A stretch of 64,000 bases of DNA from Polytrichum commune (lineage: Eukaryota; Streptophyta; Polytrichopsida; Polytrichales; Polytrichaceae): the NCBI GenBank assembly GCA_950295325.1, contig OX485807.1:438501-502500 (forward strand). The letters run 5' to 3'. The translations under genes were made by a program, and so were the position numbers. Below the pieces are notes generated by a model, which ran no database searches, was not told where the DNA came from, and worked only from the letters and a program-made list of their open reading frames with translations. Within the stretch, counting starts at the first letter, position 1. Every line of letters begins with the position of its first letter. This document shows positions 21,661-32,897 of this stretch, one piece after another.

Positions 21661-23661
21661 CACTCGACTATCACATGGTCTAAGTGATCCCACCTAGCTC
21701 CCAGTGCCACCATGGCCCAGGCTTCCAACCCCCGGAATTTGGAGATGTGGTCTGGTCATTATTCTGAGTTGAGCACCTGTTTTCATTCGAGTGGCCCCTA
21801 AACCTCAATATATATAGAGAGGGAATTTACTTATTGCATACAAGTGTACCTCTCATCCATCCAACATAAAAACTTGACTCCCTATGCATTTGTGGTTGAT
21901 TCATCTCATAATTAATGACTTGGACTAAGTTTAGACTCATTCAGGGTGATTAAAGCCAATTTCATTGTTAATCAACTAAAAATAATAACCTTTGGTCTGC
22001 ATCCTATTTCAAGGCTCTTATGTTGGATGAATATCAAGAGGTGTGCTCAAATGTGATAATGCCCGTCCAATTGCAAACATTGATGCTATGTAGTCAAATA
22101 TCGGTGGCGGAAGATGCCATATATAATTGCTTGTGAGGAGGGGGGGATGGGATCAAAAACTTCATAAGAAGCTATCTCTTTTTGTTACAATTTCTTTCCA
22201 AATTTGGATGTAACGGGTGACCATTTTCATTGTTTCAATGTTGCATAAACATACACAATCCTTGAAAAAACAAGATTCTTGTGTCCAAATGTCACACCAT
22301 CTCAAATAAGAAGTAAACCAAGTTCCACCATCTTAGGGCACACATAAAGGCTCGTATTCTTTTACCTTGGCCCACCAAAGTTGCAAGCTTGACCTTGAAA
22401 TCAAGTTGTGTAAGACAACCCCCTTACCCATAATCAATGAGCAATGAAGAATTGTGCAAATATATATGGTGAGCCAAGCATATTGTCACACCGTATAAAG
22501 CCTCGAAAGCCAATGGTAGCAAGAAAATTTGCCCGGCTCTGCTGGGCACGCACTTATTACCTCTTCCCTCCTCTTCCCTTTAGAAGCCCTTCTTGCCCCT
22601 AGCCTTACAAACCTAGTAACTAAGTATATACAGAACACAATTACGTCACTGCCAAACCAGTTGCTGCGTTAAATCAATTTCCAGCAAAGGTCTGCAACTT
22701 TCTTCTGCTGCATACCTTCACACTGCTCCAGAACTAACAATCTGCATTCTCGCTTGTGGAAAATGGAGGTTAGTGTAGAAAGAAGGCAGAATCATTCATC
22801 AGTGTGTGCTTACAAATAAGCTGTTGCTCCAAATTGACAGGACCTCCCAGGTTCTCCGTGAATCTTGTTGAGATGTCATTAAGGCTCAAAAATGAAGTCC
22901 ATTGAGTGTTTTGGGACACCTCGTGTAATCTGTTGCTCTGGAAGAAATGTCTCTGAGAAAATTTCTCCAAGAAGCACACTCCCGCACACGAGCATTTTCA
23001 GCATTTTCAGCATCTTCAGCATTATCACATTGGTTCCCAACGAGGAGTTCCCACACAAGTGCGGGCAGGAAGACCGGGTAGCGAAAGAGGCATGGGAGAG
23101 GCGGGGCCCAGCCAAATGAAGATGTGATCTGGCCCAGGTTGTTTTCCTGAATACTAATTTTTTTGGCTGGGACAAGTCGGACAGAATATGTGCCAGAAGC
23201 CTTTGTCTTGGGTTGAGAATTTAGGAGGGAAAATTGCTGGTTTTAGTATTGGAACAAAAGTAGATTGGAGTAACCGTACCAGCAGAAAGTTGAGCAGATA
23301 CATTCTGCGCGTGAATGTATTGTTTCCTGAAATGCATGGAGTCCCTTTATCAGAAAACTGATGTTTGTGAATGGTGAGTGATTTCATCAGTACAATCTGA
23401 GCTGAGAGGGAAGCACATAATTCTGGAGTTCTCTCTTCTAAAATCAGCTAAGTTCGGGTGCATACTAGGTGGGCACATGAGAATACGTTTACAAACATAA
23501 AAAATTGCTTTGACATCAGTATTACCCACAAACATATCTCTGAGGCTGATGGGCATTTAGTCTACCCATACTTGGAATTCTTGACAACACCTGACCCTTC
23601 AACTTTGGGAAAAAGTGCATTTTGAAACTAATATTGAATGGGCACAAGTTCGTAGAGTAAA
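21661..23661. other. Spacer with dispersed repeats, no supported gene
   Basis: 21841-21990 is a diverged copy of the family at 61640-61800 (ACATAAAAACTTGA, GATTCATCTCA, GGTCTGCAT). 22340-22400 (TATTCTTTTACCTTGGCCCA) matches the fold-back family at 61100-61420. A run near 22998-23025 repeats CATTTTCAG/CATCTTCAG four times. The short ORFs at 22770-23556 have no recognisable family. Confidence 0.4.
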
Positions 23662-23765
23662 GAAGAAGTATTTTTATATCATGAATGTTATATTTTGATT
23701 GTTATCAAGAGTGTTTGAAGTAAGAATGAAGAACATAACATTCATGATATAAAAATACTTTCTTC
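23662..23765. repeat. Inverted repeat of about 30 bp (hairpin MITE)
   Basis: Arms 23662-23692 and 23735-23765 are near-perfect complements (core TATTTTTATATCATGAATGT) around a 42-base loop. No target duplication is obvious. Confidence 0.75.
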
Positions 23766-24692
23766 CCTCATTATCACTTGCACATGCTACTAGCATTTTG
23801 TGATTACATCCAGATGCAATTAGCAAAAGCGGCCTCCAAAGACCAATTCAAGCCGGCCAATTCATTCCGGTATTCGAGGAAACGACATTTGTGACATTTT
23901 TGTGTGCTATGTGATGTTTTCACAAATACCATGTTTCTTGTTCATTGTCAAAGAGTTCATTACCTCGTGCTCATAAAGTGGTCATATAGGTCTCCTCAAC
24001 TATGTTGACTATTGATCCTAGAAAGGTTTTCATATTTTGAGCATGCAATCCAATCTATTTCAAACACATGGCTTTTTTATATTCATTCTTGGAGCCACAC
24101 CAAACCACATCTCACTCAATAATGTGTCCCGATAAAAAGAAAGTGATTTTCTAAGGGCCATATTACCTTAGGACATTTTTATACGTCCATGTACATGAGG
24201 ACCAAACTTCCAGGAAAGTCATTAAATATTCTTCATATAATCTTTATAGGACCATTGATCAAAATAATTCATTATGATAGGAAGACCATATGGATGTCCG
24301 AATGCAAGGTGGCTAGCCTATTGTGGTTTGCACATTTTGACATGAGAATTGGTGAAGGTGCTCAACTATTGAGTTGTTCCCAAAGTAGTGGATCACACAA
24401 GCATTCCACTCATTTTCACATGAATCTGATTGCTCAAAGGTTTTTTTGGGGGGTAAAACAAGGCATTTTATTGTGCATCACTTCCTTCAATTGCTATATC
24501 CAAAAAATTCAAAGGGTCATTCATGCCCATTATTTCCCTTGAAATAACTCATCTCTCATAAGGCTTATATAAGCTAACTTACTGAGAAGAGGGAGGAGAG
24601 GGGGCAACAACGTTATCAAGGGAGCCTAGATCTACTTTTGATGTAGATTTGACATTTCTTACAGAGACAAAGATGGCTTAGGCACATGTCCC
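23766..24692. other. Spacer, no gene seen
   Basis: A 117-codon ORF at 24189-24542 (+) has no recognisable domain and is likely chance in an AT-rich spacer. Confidence 0.35.
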
Positions 24693-24910
24693 CAATGAAC
24701 GGGGAGAACCGGCTCCCAATTACAGGTGAATTGGTTGAATTTGAGAAATAACTCGTCAAAGTTCAAGACTTTAGGAATATTGTTGATCATTTTATAATAA
24801 TTTAGAGAATATACCTAAAATTAATAAAGAAAACCGAAAGATCTCAACATGTAACTAGTTGGAGTTGGAAACACCAGAATCTCAATTGATTATGCCCAAA
24901 AATCTCCCCG
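24693..24910. repeat. Dispersed direct repeat, copy 2
   Basis: Second copy of the repeat at 21444-21660, same orientation, about 3.2 kb away. Confidence 0.65.
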
Positions 24911-25063
24911 AACAAAGCTTGGCCCAACTTTGCTAGCTTTGCTACCCTACGACTATTTTAAATTGGTGGGGAGGCAGGGTAGCCGGATGAGCAATTGTAT
25001 AGCACAACAACAAAAGTGGTTACCACGTAGGCAAGGCACTACGCAGGGGGTGGGTCTACTGTA

Positions 25064-25321
25064 AATACCCCCATCGAGCGTGGCTCGGATGGCCAGGTTC
25101 GGTGGGGTTCATTTTTCTGGACCTCCCCGTTTTGGTCCCTTGGGAACTTTTTTTAGTTTTTTTTTGCTAAATTTGGGTCTTGCGGCCCCAAATTACTCTA
25201 GGAAGCCCCCTATGAATCAAGTAAGGCCCCACTCAATTAAAAAAAATAGGGGGCAGGTTTTACCCCACCCCTGCCACCCCCTCCCGAACATGGCCTCCGA
25301 GCCACGCTCGATGGGGGTATT
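25064..25321. mobile_element. Stowaway/Tc1-mariner-like MITE, 258 bp
   Basis: Ends are inverted copies: AATACCCCCATCGAGCGTGG on the left and the complement on the right, extending through GCTCGGA(T)GGCC. The dinucleotide TA flanks both sides (25062-25063 and 25322-25323). The interior is partly complementary, so the element can fold on itself. No coding capacity. Confidence 0.7.
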
Positions 25322-25459
25322 TAGACAGATCCCTACGCATGTTGCAATTAAAAACGCAATAAACACACTGCCTGCGTTTTACCTCACGATAAATAATCCA
25401 AAACCTCTTACTGTCGCGTTCAGTTGTTTACTTTTCACTGTTTCAGCCCAGGTCCTTAA

Positions 25460-26285
25460 CCCCTAAGTGCCCGAGCAACCATATATGGTTGATCAAAAAT
25501 TTCGGCTCGTTTGTGTGTGGGCAGGTAAAATTCCTTTGACCGCGTAAATTTTTTTGGCGGGCAGTATGGAAGGGCAACTTTTGGATTGAGGCATTTTTGA
25601 CCAAAAAGAGTAAATATTCAATTTTAGAGAGGGTCGCAAAGGCATATGTGTCCGTGATGTAGGGAATGGGTGGAGAAAGTGCTTTACTATTTCCTCAATG
25701 TTTCAGCTAATTGGACTATTGTACTTGTTTTTGACATCCAAAGAGTTCTCATTATTCATTTCTTTTGAAAAGTGTCGTAGTGGAAAGAGTAAAAAAAATC
25801 TGTATTTTTGACCGTTGAATATTAGTATTCACAATTACCAATGTGAAGTAATTTGCAATATCAAATCGTCAAGTGTTAAAATAAAGAAAATGCATTTCAA
25901 GAATTGCAAGGAGGATTGCGAAATGATTGGGATAGCTCTATATGCATACATAGGGTCTTTGGAATCACATTTTCGTATTCTTTCACATGTTGGAGTTGTT
26001 CATGTCACCTCAAACTCCTAAAAACACTTATGAGCAAATCATACCAACATTGTGGGGAGGGGCGGCATACAAAAAAAAGAATGTATACATTTCTCCTGTT
26101 TGTATCTCACAACTCTTATGCAATCTCGGTCTCAAAATTGGTATGCATACTAATAAACAAGTTCTTTAAACATCTATACGGTTAGATTTTGGATAAAAGA
26201 CAAATTCCTCCATTGGGGATTGTATTAAAGCCATGCACATATTTCTTAGGAAAAGTGCATTCCGAAAGGCTTGGGCACTTAGGGG
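25460..26285. mobile_element. TTAA-flanked element, piggyBac-like MITE, 826 bp
   Basis: Left end CCCCTAAGTGCCCGAGC and right end, on the complement, CCCCTAAGTGCCCAAGC (16 of 17 match). Both are directly flanked by TTAA (25456-25459 and 26286-26289). A TTAA duplication with CCC-GGG ends is the hallmark of piggyBac-type elements. No transposase is seen, and the interior is AT-rich with chance ORFs only. A terminus resembling its right end lies at about 44494-44513. Confidence 0.55.
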
Positions 26286-26369
26286 TTAAAGGGCCGCCCA
26301 GGCTGTGGTAGCCCAGGCCATGTGCCCAGCCCTTCTGTCTGTTGCAGGGAAAGGCAAGAGAAATGAGCT

Positions 26370-29300
26370 ATGGCGACGCAGGCGGGGACCTCTGCCGCTG
26401 CTGCAATGGCTCACCCCCAGCAGCAGGACATGCAGAGTAACAGGCATGAAGAAGAAGCAGCAGCAGCAGAAACAGAAGAGAAAAACAAATCAGCAGATTC
26501 ATCAGCAGTAGAGGAGAAGGAGAAGGAGAAGGAGAAGGAGAAGAAGGAAGATTCTCGAATTGAGTATATATCCTACAAGGATGAGACGCAGCTACCAGAA
26601 ATCATGGCCCTCATCGACCAGGAGCTTTCGGAGCCCTACTCTATCTTCACATATCGCTACTTCATCACCCTCTGGCCCGATCTCTGCTTCATGGTAGGTA
26701 ATTAGGGTTTTGTGTTCCTCCATGAATTCTAGCTTGTTGTCAGGAAATTCTCTCCAATATCATGGTGTGCATAATTTCATCTTTCAGAGAACTTTGAGTG
26801 ATGTGATAACTGCAATGTGTTAGGGTGACGAGTATGGATTAGAAGAGAGCAAGTAATTAGGGTTTGGGTTTCTCATTGCCCTCAAACCTTACGTGTAGCA
26901 GAGAAATAGATACTCTGTCTGGTCTACCTCAGTTGCCACACTACGAATAACGCAGTTCCGTTTGTGAAAATGAAATTTGATTTACTGAAATCAACAATTC
27001 AGTAGATTCAGCAGTAGAGGAGCTCTCGGAGCCCTACTGCATTTTCACATATCGCTACTTCATTACCCTCTGGCCCGACCCCTGCTTCTTGGTAAGCAAT
27101 TAGGGTTCCGTTCTGCTCCACAAATTTTAATTTTTTGTCAGGAGGTTCTGTCCAATCTTGTCGTGTTCATAATTCCACCTTTCACAGAGTTTCGAGTGAT
27201 GTGATAGTGTTGTATTAGAGTACAACACTACTGGATGTTTAAATGTGTGGTTCATCCTAAAAAAATCATGTGTAGTGCATAATCACTTGCGGATGGAGTG
27301 TACGTATCTGATAGGGTGACAATTAATTAGGGTTCAGGTATCTGATTGTTCTTAAACCCTAGGTGTGTCCAAAAATGGACAATCTTTCTGGTCAATCTCA
27401 GTAGTCACACTTCTCATAATGCAGTTCTGTCTGCAAAAACCAAATTTGATTTACTGAGACAAACAAATCAGTAGATTCAGCAATAGAGGAGCTCTTGGAG
27501 CCTACTGCATCTTCACCTACTGCTACTGCATCCCCCTCTAGCCTCTGCTTCATGGTAATTAATTAGGGCTCCGTTTTGCTCCACAAAATTCTTATTTGTT
27601 ATCAGGAAGTTCTCCCCAATGTTGTCGTGTGTGCTCAAATCCAGAACTGTGAGTAATGTGATAACTGAATGTGGTGTTAGTGTTAGGGCGACAATTGTGC
27701 ATTAGGAGAGAGCACAAAGTGATTAGGGTGTGGATCTGTGGTAGTTCGTAAACCCTAGGTGTAGCAGAAATTGGAATATCTGCTCAGTCAATCTCAGTAG
27801 CCATACTTTGAACAATGTAGTTCCTTCTGCGGAAACAAAAGTTGTTTTACTTTCAGGATGTAAGAGGACTTTGGACCCGGTTGCCCAATTAAGGTTTAGC
27901 ATCCGGGATGCAGTGCTTGTAGATTATCCATGGGCCAGGATGGCTGGTCACATACATCAGGTCCTCTGCAGTACTTTGTGAGCTGCTGATCTGCTGCTTT
28001 CTTTCAAGAAAAGAGGAAAGAAATTAGCCTTGCTGTCGCAGAAATTTTCAAATCTGTCCTTGTTTACACCATGTATTTTGAAAGCCACAATGTCAAAGTG
28101 TTAAGGAGACAGGATTGATGGTTTCAGGTAGACCAGATGCCACACTTTTATTTCTACCTTTACAATGGTATCACTGGAAAAAAAGTTCAATAGCTTCATA
28201 AGAATGGAACTGTAGTAATAGGAAAGGGTAGCTCTTTTAGCTCGTGCGTGGTTTGAGACGAGGTGGGAGCCTGGGTTCCCACTGATTGAAAACCACACAA
28301 GAGCTGAAAAGCCACCCTTTACAGGATGATTCACAGACAGGTCTTTTGATTTTTTAAATGTCCTCCTGTTCATATTAGGTCAGGTTTAGGGCTGAAAAAG
28401 CCACCCTAATTTGAACAGGAGTACATTCTACAAATCAAAAGGCCTGTCTGTGAATCGGAAGATGGACCCTTACACCTGACAAGGTGCCTACATTACATGT
28501 GAAAATTAAGTCAGGATTTTACAAGTTGACAAACATTCTCGTTGTTGATGTTTCCATCACAGGCTTTTCATGATGGCAAGTGCATAGGTGTCATCGTGGG
28601 CAAAATGGGACAACACCGGAACACCTTTCGAGGTTATATTGCTATGCTTGTTGTTGTTAACCAATACCGTGGAAAGGGAATCGGTGAGCCTCATATTACT
28701 ACATATTTTCTGACCATGTATCTCGAAGAGTTACTTTTTACGCAAACTTCTACACCCATACACGTATGTTGATTGGTTTATTATTTCAAGTTGTGATTGA
28801 AACACACAAATCAGGTGCTTTCTTGCTACAATCCATTAAGATGATTTACATGATTGCGCAGCTACGGAGCTGGTGACTCGTTGCATTCAAGTTATGCATG
28901 AAGCTGGGTGTGATGAGGTAGGATATTCCCTTACTCAGAGAATCTTATCCTTTTCTGTGCTTCCTGTTTCATTTAAGGAGGGTTAATGGTTAAACAAGAA
29001 TGTACCCATCATGCTGGTCTATTGCTTATGTGTGGCAATGTGATCTAGTCACATATGTATAGAGATCTTTATCATTATATTGATTGCCTATACAAGATAA
29101 GTGACCTTGTTGGATAGCCAGCAGTAGACCATGGAAAGCCTTAAAGTGCTAAAGGGCTTAGTGCACTTCCTATCTACACCATAACTACAAGTTGACCAAG
29201 TCTCAATCATTATAAAATTATTTATGGGGAAACATTTGAGAGGAGAATAAATTAACATTTTGTCGCATGCAATGTTGATGATCAGTTTACTAAGTTTTCT

Positions 29301-29826
29301 TTTTGCATTCACGGGCACCCAGGTTCCAATATGTGAACCTTCAATCACATTAACGAGTTTGGTTGAATATATAAGTGCACTTGATAATTGAGTTATGCTT
29401 CGATATGGTTGCTTTTGATACAATTTGCTAGAAATGGAAGCACATAGTGCAAATATAAGTTTATGTGCAAGTCAAGGCCCAGGTACTTCCTCTTAGATGA
29501 CTAGGGATGAACCAAGGAGTTGGATGAATTGGTCTCAGGTGACTTTGGAAGCAGAGGTGACGAACAAGGGCGCCCTGGCACTATATGGCAACCTTGGCTT
29601 TATCCGCGCCAAGCGGCTACACAAATACTACTTGAATGGAGTAGATGCTTACCGTTTGAAGTTATTGTTCCCAAGGCCACATGACCTTACAAATCTGTAC
29701 ACTGAAGGGGACGCATACGGCATGGATTCATACCAGCCACAACAACACAAGCACCAGCATCTTGATCACAATCATCAACATTGTGGGGGCCATGAACACA
29801 AACATGCTGGGCCTTTTCTCCCTTGA
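26370..29826 (+). CDS. N-alpha-acetyltransferase, NatC catalytic subunit (NAA30/MAK3-like)
   Basis: Exons 26370-26693, 28563-28683, 28862-28917 and 29539-29826 all have GT-AG borders and join in frame to 262 residues. The GNAT fold is complete: [42 protein letters not shown], then the acetyl-CoA loop QYRGKG at residues 142-147, the [19 protein letters not shown] motif and a [16 protein letters not shown] end. It would acetylate N-termini of the Met-hydrophobic type as the NatC catalytic subunit in the cytosol, which is family knowledge. The N-terminal 60 residues are Ala/Gln/Glu-rich with a KEKEKEKE run, typical low-complexity. The C-terminal extension after LLFP is His-rich ([15 protein letters not shown]). 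Intron 1 (about 1.9 kb) carries two decayed exon copies. Confidence 0.92.
26998..27091 (+). pseudogene. Decayed copy B of the NAA30 exon 1 end
   Basis: In intron 1, this repeats the exon's last part ([20 protein letters not shown], reading on open) and the following GTAAGC donor and TTAGGGTT intron bases. It lacks the low-complexity stretch between GCAGTAGAGGAG and the GAGCT block. The frame stays open over the conserved part, so use as an alternative exon is possible but unproven. Confidence 0.7.
27478..27554 (+). pseudogene. Decayed copy C of the NAA30 exon 1 end
   Basis: This third copy shares the same internal deletion as copy B, so B and C descend from one deleted copy. It has a frame-disrupting loss after GAGCTCTTGGAGCC, further substitutions, and still ends CTTCATG/GTAATT. 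Confidence 0.7.
28328..28456. repeat. Inverted repeat in NAA30 intron 1
   Basis: Arms of about 53 bases (28328-28380 and 28403-28456) are complementary apart from a few mismatches: GATTCACAGACAGG pairs with CCTGTCTGTGAATC, and TCCTGTTCA with TGAACAGGA. The loop is about 22 bases. A transcript would form a strong hairpin. Confidence 0.75.
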
Positions 29827-31081
29827 GGATGCAATTCATGCTCCCCAGTGAACAAATTACACAGGATTGACGCGAGCAGGTAAAATCATCCAGCTCATTC
29901 ACCTGGGCCTTCTGCCAACTTGTGTCCTCAAGAGAGAATGCTTTGAGAGGAGAGTATTCTGATGTCAGTTTCATGAGAGCCTGTACAGCTGGCCCATTCA
30001 GAATATGCAGATAAGCCAATTCCAGAATCCATCCTCCATGACCCCGAGAAATCTTACAACCACAAAGCAAAATTGTATGTTGGCAGATACATGGGCGTGT
30101 CTGGGCATGAATTCTTGACAATAGTGTCTGGAGTTGGGTAGTGCTGAACCTGCCACTGAAGCTTGAACAGCTTCTGGAATTTGAAGGTCATCACAGTCGC
30201 AAATGTGCATTGGAAATTAGAGAGCCATTTGACCTATCATCCGTTCATCATGTTGTATGCATATGGAACCAGTTTTTTGCAAGGATGAATTCTGACCGTT
30301 TATTTGTTAGACACTTTCCCTTCCATCTCCGGGGTCCCTCTCTATCCCACATAACAGGGCAGGGGCTAGTTGCTCCAATAGGTTAAATTATAAATTGGAG
30401 ATCAGGATTGGATTTTAGGGTTGGAAATTGAGTTATTCACAATTTCTCCCGTCAATCCTTTGATTGTGGGTGTATAATTATCAAACGATGGAATCTCATG
30501 TTTATCAAAACCCCTGGGCCAATTCAGTAAACTTTTGTTGAATGTTGGATGTTGATCAAAATTATCACCTAAAATTTTATTCTTCTTAAATAATGTTCTT
30601 AAAACATTGGCACTTTAAAATAATATGCTTAGTGCTGAATTGATCCAAGTGTACTATATTATTTTGGCTTTAATATCCTTGCACTTTGGATATAGAAAAT
30701 ATCAACAAGGATGGAATATCCAAATTGAAAGCACTCCCTTTTGTGGTTTAGTGTTATCTTTGAACATGCTGGCAAAGTTTGTGAAACTACACTAAATATG
30801 ATATTTAGTCATATGGTACTTACTGTACTATGGTAACTTTTTGGATGACACTTCTTACGAACAAATATTGTCATGGATGATGGACTATCCATTAGCCAAA
30901 ACCCTACCTTCGCTTGTCAGCAATTTGTGATGAAATATTGTCATAGATGATTGAAATTTGGATGAAAAATCACTTGATAAGTGATTGTAATTGCAACGCT
31001 GTAAATCCCTACTTTTAGATACACTAGACTAAGCCACTTTTGCTCTTGCAATGCAATTGAAAATGAGGCACATTTCGTGTT
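29827..31081. other. 3' flank of NAA30 and spacer
   Basis: Holds the 3' UTR and then AT-rich spacer. A 144-codon minus-strand ORF at 29687-30121 overlaps exon 4 in antisense and shows no family. No RNA gene was seen. Confidence 0.4.
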
Positions 31082-31086
31082 GGAAT

Positions 31087-31345
31087 TGTTAGGAGAACGA
31101 CCCTAGACTACCTCATAGGTTGTAGGCTTAGATTAATTATAGGAGTCCCAGAGTTAGACGGCTGATTAAGACCACCCACTGTCTGGATTAGCTGGAATAG
31201 TGTTAGAGGATAAAGTAACAAATTTTATTCATAAACAACAGTATGTGTACATACTTATATAAAAGCAGCCCATATCCTCGTTTGAGCATGAGTGTCTTCT
31301 ATCTTTATCTTGTCTAACTCTCATTTTGTCTCCCCGCTCTCAACA
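31087..31345 (+). repeat. Copia 5' LTR
   Basis: Begins TGTTAGGAG and ends CTCTCAACA. A TACTTATATAAAAG box lies at about 31252-31265, a plausible promoter TATA. The sequence after it (CGTTATCAACAC) is in the primer-binding-site position, with only a weak match to the initiator-Met tRNA complement. Confidence 0.9.
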
Positions 31346-31625
31346 CGTTATCAACACAAGCACTCTTCTGAGCTCTCTCTCTTTATCCAGCATTCTCTCT
31401 CGATTTTTTATTTTTTATTTTTTTAAAGTTTCTTCCCTCTCCGAGTCATTTACCTATCTGCTACATTGTGTTTGCGATTTTGATCACACACAAGTAGAAT
31501 GAGATTATATTAACATAGCAAATTCTTTCAACATTAGATTAGCAGCTATTCGGCGATAGCAATTAGTAGATAATTCGGTGAAAGCAATACTTAGATACAG
31601 TCGGCGACAATAATCGGCAAATATT

Positions 31626-31850
31626 TGATGACATCAGCTCTTACATGTTTTGATCAGCAACTCTTACATGTTCTAATCAACAGCTATTAGATGTTCTGCT
31701 CAAGCAACTCTTAGATGTTTTGTTCAACAACTCTTAGATGATTTACACAACAAATCTTAGATGTTTACACAACAATTCCTAGATGCTTTGTGTATCAGCT
31801 CTTAGATATCTTGCATAACATCTCTTAAATGCTTCATAGAATAGTTCTTC
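31626..31850 (+). repeat. Degenerate tandem repeats in the Copia leader
   Basis: About eight units of 25-30 bases with the core CAACTCTTAGATGTTTTG (variants CAGCTCTTACATG, CAATTCCTAGATG) between the 5' LTR and gag. This is non-coding in any clear frame. Confidence 0.65.
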
Positions 31851-32039
31851 ACTGTTTAAAGCATAAACAACTCTCTTTAGAAATAGCATATTAGCTCCCA
31901 AACACTTAGTTTTTTAACAAATCTTCAATAAATAGAATAAAAGCTCTGTAAAATGGCATAACAATTTTTCCATGTACATCAGTAGCTTACTCTCTTAAAA
32001 ACAACATATTATAATCTCTTAGAACTCCCTCTCCAATTA

Positions 32040-32875
32040 GTGTATGGCATGAAGCACCTTTTTGTTTCAATGCCACAATAACAAAGCTCAGATTAGAATC
32101 TAGGCTTCAACCTCTGAGCTTTGAAGCATTAGCACCAGATGGCAGCAACTTCTTAGAATGGAATAATTATTCTAAGACTTAGTTTGTTGCCGAAGAGTTT
32201 GATCGAGCTCTCGACCCTGAAACCGCTGCCGAACTACCACATGTCCTTAAATGGCAGGCTTTCTTACTTCTATGCTGACACCTAGACACCTCTCACTACT
32301 AGCAATATATACATATTGAGGATCCAACAGAACTCTGGAACCAGTTCTAGTCCAGATTCCACCATGAGCAAATAATATTTTTTCCACAAGTACGAAATGA
32401 TTGGACAAACCTCCGAATACTAAACATTCAAAACTTCCTCTCATTCCATTCTGAGCTATACTGAATTACTACCCAACTTCGACTGTGTGGAGATTGCATT
32501 ACAGATGTTGAATTAATCGATAAGACTCTCTCCACGTTTCCCCCTGTTAATGTTATTTTGTATCAACAATATCATAATATAAAATTTAAGAAACATTTTC
32601 AACTGATGTCGCACTACCTCCTGGCAGAAAAACATCAACAACTGTTAATTAGGAATGCCAAAGCATGCCCTATTCGTGAAATTCATGCTACAATTTTTGA
32701 AATTCATGCATCCGAGGCGCCAAAGCGACCTCCCCGCAATTCAAACAAAGATAGCCCTTTAAGTCCAGGTACACTCCTCGGGAGATATCCCGTAAACCTC
32801 ATCAATTTCATTCTTAGAAAGCATGTAGAACACCACCTTACCTTATATGAATGTATAAGGCGCTACAGAGTTTAA
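32040..32875 (+). pseudogene. Copia gag remnant
   Basis: Successive frames encode gag-like pieces: FEALAPDGSNFLEW, an FDRALDPETAAELPHVLKW stretch, and later the LSTFPPVNVILYQQY region and an RNAKACPIREIHATIFE-like tail with basic PKRPPRNSNK. Stops and frameshifts occur, and the CCHC knuckle is not intact. Typical Copia gag positions place the nested insertion just after this point. Confidence 0.7.
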
Positions 32876-32897
32876 AAGATAGGCAGAGAGAAACTCA

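Noticed and set aside
29687-30121. 144-codon minus-strand ORF at the end of NAA30
   Set aside because: It overlaps the His-rich last exon in antisense and has no recognisable domain.
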